DNA from: Micropterus salmoides
Lineage: Eukaryota; Chordata; Actinopteri; Centrarchiformes; Centrarchidae
DNA: 64,000 nt
Assembly: GCF_014851395.1 (NCBI RefSeq)
Contig: NW_024043372.1
Coordinates: 5,593,490-5,657,489, forward strand
Direction of reading: 5' to 3'
Shown: positions 34,632 through 45,957 of the stretch, piece by piece
Layout: the number at the start of each line of letters is the position of its first letter
Position numbering within the stretch: the first letter of the stretch is position 1
Made by a program: the position numbers and the translations under genes
The notes under the pieces: model-generated
Database searches by the model: none
Told to the model about the DNA's origin: nothing
The model's input: the letters and a program-made list of their open reading frames with translations, nothing else

Positions 34632-34934
34632 GTCATGAGGTCTTGTCTAAAGTGAAGGGATGCCCAGTAGGATGGATTAAATTCACCTGCAAATATCCAA
34701 AACCAAATGTAAAATATGAAAGTATTGATTTAGTTAATCCCAAAGAAACCATACGAAGTGCTCTAAAGAATGTGTGGGAAAACAACGGCAGAGTTTTCCT
34801 GTACCATGATCCAAAAAAAAAACATCTCAGGGTGGCCATTAATAAAACTGAACGTGAGAACTTTGGGAAGTACACCTGTAAATTTAACCAACTACCTGAC
34901 TCATGTGACACAGTGGAATTGGACTTGGACGTTG
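34632..34934 (+). CDS. Ig V-set exon, D1 type, copy C
   Basis: 303 bases, phase 1-1, open. Reads GHEVLSKVKGCPVGWIKF, TCKYPKPNVKYES, VFLYHDPKKKHLRVAI and ENFGKYTCKFNQLPDSC. The canonical cysteines are in FTC and YTC, with two more in KGC and DSC. Sequon NKT. Confidence 0.83.
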
Positions 34935-35202
34935 GTAAGAGGCACTCACTTTTTATTAAAATGAATGTTACAGATGTTGGTTATAAATTTCCAGACTATT
35001 TTGACTCTAATTTCACATTCACTAGAGTCAATTTCTATTTCAAGTCATCATCTACTCAGATAAACAAAATGGAGATCAATTTGCAATAAAAGCAGATTTA
35101 ACATGATTCACACTTTACTGTATGAGTGTGGTGATTTGCATTTCCATCATGTGTTAGCACATTATCACAGTTTCACATTTTACCTTTCTTGTTTATTTGC
35201 AG

Positions 35203-35514
35203 AGACAGACGGCTGCCAGGGACATTTTATTCAAACTGCGTACAGAACAGCTAAAACCACCATCACATGTGATTACACAGGAAACAAATACAAGTTCTTC
35301 TGCAAACAGAAAGGTTCAATCTGTGAGGATATTTTATCAACAAAATCCTCTCTGAAGTCAAACGGGACATTCACTCTCACAGAAACCAACAGTAGCTTCA
35401 GCGTGTCCATCAGTAACGTGTCCTCACATGATGCTGGTGTCTACTGGTGTGGAGTGGAAACACATGAAGGAAGTTACAGAGCTGCTCTCAGAAAGATAAA
35501 GCTGGAAGTTAAAG
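35203..35514 (+). CDS. Ig V-set exon, D2 type, copy C
   Basis: 312 bases, phase 1-1, open. As in A and B, with GHFIQTAYRT at the start, KQKGSICED in the middle and DAGVYWCGVE; ends KIKLEVKG. Confidence 0.84.
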
Positions 35515-35637
35515 GTGAGCAGCAAACATCTGACACTTTGAGCTTTGATTTACTCACACAGATAATTTTGGTGTCACTGAAAAATGTTGTTAAATACAGT
35601 CACTGATACACACCGATGTCTGTCTGTGTCTCTACAG

Positions 35638-35950
35638 CTTCTATTACTAACTTTACAAAGTCTCCAACTGTTGGACAGAATCTTACATACTGGTGTCGAT
35701 ATCCAAATTATACTCTGATAAACAAATTCATCTGTAAGGGAGAAGATCCATCTATATGTGAGCCTTTATTAAGCACACAGCGCAACAAGACCACTGGGAA
35801 GTTTTCTATGAAGGAGGACAAAAACAAGAGAAATCACCATAACAGTGAGAGACGTAACAACAGACGACACTGGGACATACTGGTGTGGAGCAGAAACCAC
35901 TGACAAAACATTCAGCAACAAATTCTTCCACAAACTGGTGATGACTGTCG
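35638..35950 (+). pseudogene. Ig exon, D3 type (second block), copy C, frameshifted
   Basis: 313 bases. AAGAGAAATCACC replaces AAGAGAAATATCACC (as in A), a two-base loss near 35833, so YWCGAE is out of frame. Acceptor TCTCTACAG and donor GTGAGTG are intact. Confidence 0.78.
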
Positions 35951-36787
35951 GTGAGTGATGTTGTTTTATTGTGTGGATGTAGTTGACTATCAGTTGTATC
36001 AGCTCTGACTATATTAACCTCCAAGTGCATGCAAGACATAAATAAAGCCATCATCAATGGATCGCCAATACTACGATTCACCCTGGCGACGGGTAAAGCA
36101 GAAGAAGCAGTGACAGAATCTGAGTTGGCGTGAATAAAGATAAATAAGGTACAGTTTTATAATGAACCACAGTTAGTTTCTCTGTGGTAAAGTGCAAAAC
36201 ACAGTATCAGACCTTTGTCACAGAAGACATTTTTACATCACATTAGGAAAAACACAGGTGTAAATAATAAAATGAATGAGGGCTGAATTCCATTTCGCTG
36301 CTGCAGTTTCAAGGTCCTGATATTGTTCATGCTGACTCACTGTCATGACTTACTGTTAGACTTGAATATAACAGATCCATTGTTAATGTTATTATTAACA
36401 CTTGTGCTTTTCCTGCCATCAAACAGATAAGACATATTTCAGTCACTGTCAGCTGAAACAATAATAATGACTTTAGGGTTGCAGTTGAAAAGGCCCCTCA
36501 AAAAACTGAGATAGTTTTATCTGTTTCATGTATTGATCTTGATTAAACAGACACATTGCATGTGATATACAATTTCAGTCACTGTCAGCTGAAACAGTAA
36601 AAAAACTTTTTGGTTTCAGTTAAAAAGACACAACTGAGTTAATATTTTTTCTTTCGAATCTATTTTCTATTTTTACCTAGCAATCCTGGCAAGAGCATCC
36701 TATTACTCAATTATGGCAAAAAATCATAATCACTTATTGACTAATAATATTGAGATTGTGATTAATTAACACGATTAGTCAATGATT
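35951..36787 (+). other. Intron of copy C after D3b
   Basis: No exon. Starts in the same worn repeat as 1390-1560 (CACCCTGGCGACGGG). The phrase GATAAGACATATTTCAGTCACTG and the bases around it match the D3a-D1 intron, as expected if the three-exon block was duplicated with its introns. Confidence 0.55.
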
Positions 36788-37060
36788 TGGGGAGTTTGCA
36801 TGCTCTCCCCGTGTCCGCGTGGGTTCTGTCCAGGTGCTCCGGCTTCCTCCCACCATCCAAAGACATGCAGGCTGGGTTAATTGGTGTCTCTGAAATTGTC
36901 CTTAGGTGTGGATGTGATTGGTTGTCTGTCTATGTGTGGCCCTGAGATGGACTGGTGACCTGTCCAGGGTGTACCCCGCGTTTCGCCCGATGTAAGCTGG
37001 GATTGGCTCCAGCTCCCCGCGACCCTGTTTGCAGGATAAGCGGTTGACGATGGATGGATG
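36788..37060 (+). mobile_element. Dispersed fish repeat (retroelement tail), copy C
   Basis: Same as 21932-22199, ending GATGGATGGATG. Confidence 0.7.
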
Positions 37061-37795
37061 ACCTTTTTGAAAAAAAAGGATCTTCTTGAACTTTGAATTT
37101 TCTCTAACTCATTCAGTATAAAACGTGCTTTGTGACCAGATCTGTCTGATCTGGGCATGTTACCACACAGTTGTTTACTGTCATATGCTTAAGGCTCTTT
37201 TCTAACTTATTTGCACCAGTCTTTGGGACTGTCACAGTGTGTAACAACCGTCAAACAGCTGAATTGGTTTTTCCTTACTTGCTCTTCATCTTGGCCCGAG
37301 CTGAACATATAGGTCACATAACACACTGGTCAAAGCGAGAGCATCATTGCGAAAAAGAATGTCTCACAAAAATTATTTTACCTAGATTATTTTGTTTTCA
37401 TAACTTGTGGAAGCCAAAATCATAATTAAAAATTGTAGAAGAAATCAGTACCTTTATAGTGTATGTGAAGAAGCAATTAAGCTGAAACTCATTAACGCCT
37501 TATAATTTGCTTTGTTAAAAAAACATTTGACTTTTTTTTCAAATGGCTGTGAAATCCTGATGCTGCTTAATGCTTGTTTTAAGTTCCTGCACTTCTTCAG
37601 TGCAGCGTTCTGCAGTGATGTGACAGCAGAACTTCATCAGCTACAACTAAAACCCAAGTGATCAATTCATAAACAGATTTAGTGTTGAGTGTTTCACTAT
37701 GCATGTTTTATACTGTTTAAGGATAATTAACATTATGATCTCTAAGGGTTATTCTGTCTGTTCTCTTGCCAAATTTAAATGGGTTTCTTTTTCAG
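37061..37795 (+). other. Intron before the stalk exon, copy C
   Basis: Nothing coding seen; collinear with B 22200-22943. Confidence 0.5.
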
Positions 37796-37960
37796 TATCA
37801 CCAGCAGTATCACTAGCAGTATCACCAGCAGTATCACCAGCAGTATCACCAGCAGTATCACCAGCAGTATCACCAGCAGTATCACCAGCAGTATCACCAG
37901 CAGTATCCACATCCCTTGTTTTTTCAACCCAGTCAACTACTGCATCTGCAGAGAGTCCTG
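37796..37960 (+). CDS. Stalk exon with nine VSPA repeats, copy C
   Basis: 165 bases, phase 1-1, open. Nine 12-base units GTATCACCAGCA (one reads VSLA) and then VSTSLVFSTQSTTASAESPG. A Ser/Thr/Pro-rich, likely O-glycosylated spacer between Ig domains and membrane. The first unit's G comes from the phase-1 junction, so unit and reading frame fit exactly and copy changes keep frame. Confidence 0.8.
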
Positions 37961-38117
37961 GTAAGAGCACGTTTGACTTCTTAAATCTTCTGCTAGAGAA
38001 GAGCGGGGGGGGGTTAAAATGAAATTTCTATAAACGTCCACTTACATTTTCTCAACACAGACAGCTGTGGATGATAATGACCCATGTTGAAAAAAATAAT
38101 TGTGGTTTATTTTGCAG

Positions 38118-38203
38118 GTGGCCCTGACGTCGTCATCACTGTGATCGTTGTGTAGCTGTGCTGCTGCTGCTGTTTGTGCTGATTTTGATCCTAATCTACG
38201 CAT
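38118..38203 (+). pseudogene. Transmembrane exon of copy C, frameshifted
   Basis: GTGATCGTTGTGTAG replaces GTGATCGTCTGTGTAG of B and D, giving TAG at 38153-38155. The distal part keeps GATCCTAATC, so without this loss it would read on as LILILIYA. The lesion differs from that of B and D. Confidence 0.75.
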
Positions 38204-38334
38204 GTAAGAGTTATTACCAGTTTGCAGAAGAAACACTCACATATTGTAAACAGAAAACCACATTAACAACAGCTCCACCCTGTGTGGAGGTGAGGACTAA
38301 CAAGGCCAAAGAAGACACTCTATATCGTTTGTAG
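38204..38334 (+). other. Open read-through after the membrane exon, copy C
   Basis: As 23298-23428: ACKSYYQFAEETLTYC ... DTLYRL, stop TAG at 38332-38334. C has TYC where B and D have TFC. Confidence 0.35.
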
Positions 38335-39202
38335 TGACTATACATGACTTCTTTTTCATGTCTTGAAGTTAATGGACACATTGTTTTTATACAAAGAAAG
38401 GAAAAACTTCACTTATTTGCCAGACTTACAAGAGGAAACAAATAATTATAAATTTGTTGTAAAACAGAATTTCACAAAGTATAAACTTTACATTTTCCCC
38501 AACTCACCAGCATGAGTCTGGTGCGAATTAGCCTCCACCTGAAATTACTCATGCGCAGTTTAGGAGAGATCCAATCTCAATGAGGATAACAAGAAAACAA
38601 GAAAAAAACCAGGTGTAAACACAAAGGCAAGATCCGATGGTTAAAGTAACATTATATAAAATTTGTTTTTTGCGAGATTTGGTGTCAGTACTGTTGTGGG
38701 AATTTACATCACAGTAGGAATAACATAAGGAGTATAGGAGAGGAAAGGTTAAGATAAACACATATATATCTATAAGACATAGCAATAATATAATAATAAT
38801 AATAATATAAGAAGATCATACATAAAAAATGAAATGTAAGAGGACACAATTTCTGACATAACAAGTGTTACATACAATAGCCGCGTTTGATCTAATTGTC
38901 AATTGATGTTACACATGACCGTAATAAACAAGGTGTATGGGTTGCAAACCAGAAATAAAACCAGTCGCATGGACCCGAGGACCATGAATCTGAGATAAAT
39001 GGATAGCGGTCCTCAGGAATATGTTTTAAGTTGCTACCAGCCATGTTTCAGTGCGTTATGGGAATAATAATGTCGCTTTAAGGCTTAAAGTTAAAGGCTT
39101 AAAGAGGTAGTGTCTCAATTTGATAAAATTGGTGAAATTAATCCATTTATGTCCTTCTACTTTTTTACTCAGCTATTGTTATCTTACTTTTGCTTCTTCC
39201 AG

Positions 39203-39255
39203 GATTTTCACCTTTAAAGAACACAAGAAATGGAGCAGCAGCACAGCACAAAAAG
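39203..39255 (+). CDS. Cytoplasmic tail exon, copy C
   Basis: 53 bases, from phase 1 to phase 0: FSPLKNTRNGAAAQHKK. The T left by the membrane exon (GCA T) plus GA would make a TGA at the junction; in A the base is C, giving Arg. See the finding on this junction. Confidence 0.6.
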
Positions 39256-39748
39256 GTCAGTGTATAAATACAACTGTCCTCTACAGAAAAAAAATGAGTT
39301 TAAGCCACACAGAATTACGACTCATGTTTACGTGTATTGATGTAAGCAACCTCTAGTGGCAGTACAATGCAAACACATTAAGCATCGACTGGTGTTTTTT
39401 TTGTTTTGGGCTGACCGATGACTTATTTGTGGAACCGTTATATATTTGCTGTAAAATTTTTAATCTTGGTGTCAAAATTTTGAATAACACAAACTCCAAC
39501 ACAAAACTTTGTTGAAAATAACAAGATTAAAGTTAATTGTCATGTTTAATCTTTAAAATAATAAATTAAATGAATTAGAGATCCATCCCAGAGATGGACT
39601 ACTATAACTGAAAAATTATCATAAACTGTTCCTTTACCACCTGCTATTTATATTATAATATGTGTGTGATGTGCTGCAAGTAGGCAAGTTAATTTTACTA
39701 AATGTAAAAATGTCACCACAAAGTGTAGGATAGGCTCTGCATGAAGAC

Positions 39749-39945
39749 ATTTACATTTATTAATTTAGCTGACGCTTTTATAACAATTGCCTTACAATTG
39801 CTCTATATGTCAGAGGTCGCACGCCTCTGGAGCAACTAGGCGTTAAGAGTCTTGCTCAGGGACACAATGGTGTTTCACAGTGGATCTGAACCCAGGTCTC
39901 TCACACAAAAGGAATGCATCTTATCCACTGCCCCATCACCACCCC
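39749..39945 (-). mobile_element. tRNA-derived SINE in reverse, last intron of C
   Basis: Same as 24823-25023. Confidence 0.78.
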
Positions 39946-40944
39946 AAGGTTAAAGAGCTGAGGTGGTGGTGTTTGTCCCAACCCCCCAGCACTGTGATAG
40001 AACGGCTGGGTAAGAAGTGACATTGACCAGCGCTGCGTTGAGCTCCAAGCTGAACATTTTTTCACTCCTGTGACCGGAAAAAAACACTCAGCGCCCAGCG
40101 CTTGCCTCTCAACAAGCGGCTGAGTTTGCAAGGAGCTAGTAAATTTTAAGATACGTATCATCTCAGCTAAACAGGCTACAACCAGAGAGATTTAGCTAGT
40201 TTATAACTAGCTATTAGCCTAGCTAACTACCTACATGTGCTTATGTAAAACCAAAACACAGCTGCGGTGGATGAAACAGAGCAGATTAAATATCGCTTAG
40301 TGCATGTCCCTGCTTTTTGTGCTGATGCAGTATCAGCATTTTACTAGTATTGCTGTTTTTGCTGCACTTACTTACAGTAACGGGCGTCGTTATGGTCAAC
40401 TTGTGTAACCTACAATGATCTCCGCTGACTTTGCTCCACGTGTGTGTATTTGCGGAGCTCTGCTGACATGGGAGAGGAGGGGCCACAGTGTGGTGGCTCG
40501 CTTGTTCTATTGGCTACTTCCGCACAATAGTCAGTGTTGATAGGCTATTACTCGTGACTTGTAACCAATCAGCTAGTACTGTGGGCGGGACATTGCTCCA
40601 CCACACAGGGGTGAGTACAGACTGAAAGAAGCGGCTGCATCAGAGCCAAAGGAGCACATTTTTTAATTAATTGATTATATCGACAATCTGTTTTTGAAAT
40701 GACCGATGCAGATTATTGGAAAACTGCTGAATATTGCCGCCGATAATCGGCCAGACCAGACGGTCCCTTATTATATAAAGCCATAAAGTTGCACTCCTGT
40801 GGTGGTGGGTTTGTTGGAGGAAAGCAATTTAGCCGCCTTTCACCTGAGTTCCAATGTGAAACAAGATGTTTGTTTTTTTTAATAAAGTTAATTAGCATTA
40901 ACTAACTTCATAGTTTCAGGGTTAGCTAGTTAGCTAACCATATT

Positions 40945-41128
40945 AGGCTGCGTTCGAAAAGTCAAGAATAATCTTCTTTCCTAACCACCTTTCTTTGACC
41001 TCGATGGAAAACGTCATGAGGTCAAAGAAAGATGTGTCCGCCATCTAAAGGCATCACATAGCAAAAAGGCAGATAGGGTAACAGTTACCAAATAATGGAC
41101 AGGGTGTTCCCACAGAATGACAGCGTAA

Positions 41129-41173
<45 letters not shown>

Positions 41174-41349
41174 CCGTGCAGAAGGGGTGCTGAGCGAATA
41201 GCCTAGTATATGCTCTGCCCGCAGCTCTGTGATCAAATCGATTTTACCCATAACCTACTAAAAAACAACAATAATCGAAATACTTCCAGGTCACTTGACT
41301 CAGTTAGGAACCTTCCTAAGCAAAAAAGACGCAGTTTGGACGCAGCCCT
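40945..41349. mobile_element. Non-autonomous DNA element with inverted ends, copy C
   Basis: AGGCTGCGTTCGAAAAG at the left and GGACGCAGCCCT at the right; same as 26006-26508 with an internal loss. Confidence 0.5.
41132..41171. repeat. (GA)n microsatellite, copy C
   Basis: About 20 GA units followed by CGACCGTGCAG. Confidence 0.93.
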
Positions 41350-42172
41350 AGTCTTAAAGGCGTTGACAGAACCCCGTAGATCCCAAACCTCATCCTAACC
41401 TTCACAGTCAGTGATTGTATGTATGTTGCCTCCTTTGTGTCACTCCACGTGTTTATGTCATGTGACTTAGATCACGTGATTTCCAAACGCTCATTTGAGT
41501 CTATTTGGATATTGGTAAAAACGATGTTGTCTTTAGGTTTGAGGACTTGTTGGTATATATGAATGTTTGTGTGTGTTGTGGTACTGTATAGGTTGAATAG
41601 ATATTGCTGGAATAATTGTGCAATAGCTGGATTACTCAAGTATGAGTGTTAAAAGAATAAGAAAGAACTTCTGGGACTCTCATTTCATAGAAAAAACAAT
41701 ATAAATTAATATTGACCAACAAGGATGCAGAGTTTTCACTGTTTCAGTGACTGAATCTCCCTTTTTGCTACGTGTGGAGATCCTGTTGTTTTGTTATGAA
41801 TATTTTACCTACAGTGGTCGAATTTAGATGCAGGAGCACTACCACCTCTGATAACCAACTGGCACACACATTTCTTTCCTGTTTCTTCCCTGTTGCCTCT
41901 GAACAGAAACCAAGGAGGATAAACTCTCCCTATAAAGTATTATACTGTTACCACGAGATAATTATCAAAAAACCACTGCAGACTACAATGGGAAATATGT
42001 TACTGTATGATATAATGTATATAGGAATGTTTTAAAACTTTAATTATTTAAACAATATTATTAAAAGCTATTGTTCTTAAAATTGTATTTATTTAATATC
42101 AGTTACTCAGACTCAGTTCTTATTATATGGATTTTATATGATTTTTTCAGACTGTATTTTTCATTCTGGTAG

Positions 42173-42331
42173 GATCATGTCTATGAGGAGATACAGCAGA
42201 CGCCAAACTCAGGAAATAAGATGAACTCGATTTATGCCACTGCCAACTTTCCCACAAACCCCTCTGCCTCGCAGCATTACTCCAGCGTCAACTTCCAAAC
42301 AGCTCTGACAGAGTTGGTGGTGAGGCAGTGA
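42173..42331 (+). CDS. Tyrosine-motif last exon, copy C
   Basis: 159 bases, phase 0: DHVYEEI, NSIYATA, QHYSSVNF, stop TGA at 42329-42331. Same role as in B. Confidence 0.76.
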   Translation, partial: DHVYEEIQQTPNSGNKMNSIYATANFPTNPSASQHYSSVNFQTALTELVVRQ

Positions 42332-42465
42332 TCCTCAAACCCAGCTCTGCTGCCTACGAATATTCTACTGTGAAGCAAAATCCAGCCTACTGTACAGTCA
42401 GCCAGCCGTCCAGCTCTTCAGAGGATCCTCTCTACACAACAGTCAACATGCCACAGCAGCACTGA
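42295..42465 (+). other. Second-frame continuation with three more YxxV motifs, copy C
   Basis: In the +2 frame from PNSSDRVGGE the sequence stays open past the TGA at 42329 and encodes AAYEYSTV, PAYCTV and PLYTTVNMPQQH, stopping at TGA 42463-42465. Tails of fish CD300/pIgR-like receptors commonly carry several such YxxV motifs. It probably is the old C-terminus, cut off by a small indel shared by all copies near AACTTCCAAACAGC. B and D have a shared TAA after STVK; A has a TGA. Confidence 0.6.
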
Positions 42466-42839
42466 GCAAAGATCAGCCCTGTCAATTTATGACATTTACT
42501 ACATGTATGGTCAAAATTTCAGGTCATTCATTGCTGATGTGGTTGTTTACAATGAATCCAGCTCAGACTTCAGGAACTTCACCAAGATATTCAGATGTTG
42601 GACGCTGTCAACTTAAATCCTATCAATCCAGAGACACACGATTCACTTCATCATCCACATTGTTTGAGTCACCAAGGTGTGAACAGGACTTTTGCACCGA
42701 TCTGTAATTACTAGAGGAGTCTTTCTTGTCTTGCTTCTGAAGCTCAGCTTTATATTACAGCTGATTATTATCTCATTACCTGATTTAACTTATCACAGAT
42801 ACTGTATATTGTTGACCTGGTCTGAATCAGAGTCCTAGA

Positions 42840-42845
42840 AATAAA
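42840..42845 (+). terminator. Polyadenylation signal AATAAA, copy C
   Basis: AATAAA in TAGAAATAAAAGAAAATCC. Confidence 0.6.
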
Positions 42846-43081
42846 AGAAAATCCTTTCCCTACAATTCAGTGATATTTTTATGTGAAAACTTGCACATGA
42901 GAACATATTTTGAGAAATATTTTTGACGACTACATTGACCATTTGAATTCACATTTAATTTCCAGATAAAGTGGCTATTCCTCTTTTTGTTTTGGTCAGT
43001 TATTTACTCATTTAGTGACGTTAAACACACCAACTAGACAACTGCACTGGGATCAAATCATTATTTTACATTACCTTGACA

Positions 43082-43250
43082 GCTGAGGTGGTGATGGTGC
43101 AGTGGATAAGATACATGCCTTGAGACCTGGGTTCAATCTCCCCCTGTGACCCCTCCACTGATGTGTCCCTGCGCAAGACACTTAACCCTAATTCCTCCAG
43201 AGGCGTGCAACCACTGACATAAAAAGCTTTGGATAAAAGCGACTTAATTT
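43082..43250 (+). mobile_element. tRNA-derived SINE (forward) after C
   Basis: Same as 8861-9023, with a slightly longer tRNA-like part (GATACATGCCTTGAGACCTGG). Confidence 0.8.
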
Positions 43251-45226
43251 AAAGAGACTGTTTTAAAACTGGTAGTTTGAGTTATTATATATATTTCATA
43301 GTTTTATGTACAAGAAAACAATCATTAAAATGTTGCTTATTATTTACAACACCAGTGTAACAGCCTCCTCATTTAATCTTATTAATTTCACTGTATGCAG
43401 GATTTTATTTTATTTTTTTACTTTAGTGTCATCTAGTGGTAAAATTAAGACTGACATTGTGTCCCAGTTTGCTCCTCAGTCTCTGATTCGCCCTCTGTAT
43501 TGGTGTTGCTCTTTGTCCCTTTCTCTAACTCCCTAGCGCTGCCATCCTCAAGCTCACTGTGTGAAAGTGAATTTAATAATGTCAGTTATAATGTAATAAT
43601 GTCAATATATTTAGAAATACAGTGGTGAAATTACAATGTTCTGAAGTTGAGCATGTCAGTCATGTTGATTGTTTATTGTTGTGAACTTTCTCACTTTAAA
43701 TGTTGCTGCTGCTAGAAATTGTGAGATGGAATGATCTCCTTGAGTTTTGTGAAGCACTGGTTCTCAAACTTTTTCATGTCAAGGACCCCCAAAACTGACT
43801 CACATTAGACGACGGACCCCCATTTGAGATCCCACCGTGACACACTGTGGGAGACAACACTACATGCCTTTTACCAAGACTACAGATATCATCAAAATAA
43901 CTTGAAAGATGCAACAATCACATAGAATTTTACAAATAGCAAATTAACTTTAATGTGCTGAATATCTAGATACATTCATTTTCAATTTAAATCACCAAAT
44001 AAGCACAGTTTCCTGTGGTTTACTGATGTCTGCAATGATGTGTGGTAGAAAAATATGAGGGGTGGAGCTTTTTGTAAGTGACCTAAAATAGAATGACACT
44101 AAAGCCTGAGATCATAACCTGACTGAGGATGTTCAGTCTGACCGTGATGCTTTTCTATTCAGTTTTGTTGAATGACTAATTATTATTGAACAAGGAGTGA
44201 CTATAACAGTGTTAAAACAATGCAGGGGGGCTGTGATGGTGGGGGTGTGCTGTTTAAAATGACGGTGAGACATCAACGATCCAGCCCAGTTTGACAGTCC
44301 ATCAGGTTAAAGGATCACAGGATCTGACAAAGATCTGGAAAATGATCACAGCATCAATAGTTTAATCTTTGGTTGCACTAATGTGAGATAAACAGCAGAA
44401 ATACAGCGATCCAGTTACAAAGGAACGTCTGCTTGCTTGTGTTTCATTTGCCACTCAGCTTCTTACCCGAAGACTTCCTTTTGCAGTCTGGCAAAAGTGT
44501 TCCAGGTTTATCTTTTTGCCAGAGTACTCTGAAGGTGTTTTTTTTTCTGCCAACAAAACACTCAATAAACAAGGCAAGGCAGATACTGCCACACGTTTTA
44601 ATCTAATTCAGCCAATTAAACCTGATTAAACATGATAACCTGTTTATAATATAATATATAATTTATCAGCCATCAGCAGCAGTTTCATGTGGTTTTGTTC
44701 TATGGGTGGAGACTTAAGTGAGCCTGTGGTTTGCAACCTGTTGGTTTTAAATAGCTTTTCTGGTTAAGGGTGAGAATGTCTCATAGCCAGAGGGAGATAA
44801 AAAATAATAATAGTAAGAGACGTGTCAACATAGACCTCATCCACAGCCATCACTACTGTTGTTCCCATTTCCGTGTGAAGCTTTACAGCTTATTATTACA
44901 GCTTCTGTTTAAAAAGAGCTGTATCTCCTACCATTTAAATGCTGAACACTATCTGACAATGAAAAACTAAAAGGCCATTGTACACTATCTGCTCAGCAGC
45001 AAACAGGAGACAGACACAGTTAGAGACTAACTGGTGAACACAGTCGAGCATTTAGCAGCTAAAGAGTCAAATCTTCTCTCAGGAGAGGTTCTAGCCCCAA
45101 AACAAAGCTAACAGAGAGAATACTGGACAGATGAATGACCACTCTGCTTTGCGAACAAGTTCATCTTGAAGGTGATAATATGTTAATGATGTTCATAGGT
45201 TGCTTCCACTGCCCTCCAACAGGGTC
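43251..45226 (+). other. Intergenic flank between C and D
   Basis: No gene; the empty retrotransposon site is at about 43672. From 43679 nearly identical to the upstream flanks of B, C and E. Confidence 0.65.
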
Positions 45227-45481
45227 ACACACAGGTCCAAAATACAAACGCACAAACAGGACCTCTACATGTCAGAGTGAGGGGGCTGCCACGCAGTCAG
45301 GCTCCCTGAGCAGTTAGGGGTTCAGGCTTTGCTCAGGTGAACCTTCAGCAGTGACCAGGAGGTGAAGTGGCACCTCTCCAGCTGCCAGTCTGAATCCTTT
45401 TGACTGATCCGTGCTGGACGTGAACCGGAACCACCATCCGGTTCCCAAGATAAGACCCCACAGACTGAGCTACTGCTGCCC
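45227..45481 (-). mobile_element. tRNA-derived SINE in reverse, upstream of D
   Basis: Same as 18221-18476, one base shorter (GAATCC for GAACTCC). Confidence 0.8.
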
Positions 45482-45753
45482 AAAGGTTTAACATCCACAG
45501 GTTTTAGGAGAAAAAATTCTAATAAAATGTCTTTAGTTTGTTCCCTCAGTCACCTGTGCAGATACACAATTTATGATCTATGAAGTACGTAATTTACTTG
45601 ATTAAAACCAGATCATGAATAATGATGAGGATGTACGCATTCACAGTTTGTAGTTTGCATAAGTTATAACTGTTGCACTGTGTCAGGGGACAGTACAAGT
45701 TTTCTCTCTCTCTCATTACAGTCATTTCCTATTTACTGTGTAATGAAGTGATG

Positions 45754-45760
45754 TATAAGG
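45754..45760 (+). promoter_or_regulatory. TATA-like box of copy D
   Basis: TATAAGG, 165 bases before the start codon. Confidence 0.4.
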
Positions 45761-45918
45761 TGGGAGGAGATGTGGCTAAAACTTAAAGAAGAAAGATGAA
45801 AGGGGCAGGATAGAAAATTGAGGAGTAGTTTTTAGGTATCATAAGATGTAAGTTCAGGAAATAGAGCTGTGCAGATACAGGAGACCAACCAACAAGGAGG
45901 ATCTCAGCATCCAACAAA

Positions 45919-45957
45919 ATGAAGATCTTTCTTCTTCTCTTCCTCTCACTGAGACAG
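45919..45957 (+). pseudogene. Signal-peptide exon, copy D, one base short
   Basis: 39 bases instead of 40: CACTGAGACAG for CACTGATGACAG. MKIFLLLFLSL is kept, but the exon ends in phase 0 while D1 needs phase 1; reading on, D1 stops within nine codons (TGT CTG AAG TGA). Confidence 0.75.

Larger units (their letters stand above)
39256..42172 (+). other. Last intron of copy C
   Basis: No exons. Holds a reverse SINE, an inverted-end element and a GA tract. About 100 bases found in B and D (CACATTGAAAATGCTTGCTC region) are missing here at about 41104. Confidence 0.5.
31121..42845 (+). pseudogene. Receptor copy C (CD300/pIgR-like), four-Ig type
   Basis: Exons: signal 31121-31160, D3a 32668-32978, D1 34632-34934, D2 35203-35514, D3b 35638-35950, stalk 37796-37960, membrane 38118-38203, tail 39203-39255, last 42173-42331. 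D3a has lost one base (TGA at 32706), D3b two bases (about 35833), the membrane exon one base (TAG at 38153). All other exons are open and in phase. It is the only copy showing a full exon set from signal to tail in the window, so the best guide to gene structure. Confidence 0.8.

Noticed and set aside
37749..37970. A minus-strand ORF with DTAG repeats, which at first looks like a repeat protein or CRISPR-like array
   Set aside because: It is the complement of the VSPA stalk repeats; units are directly adjacent with no spacers.
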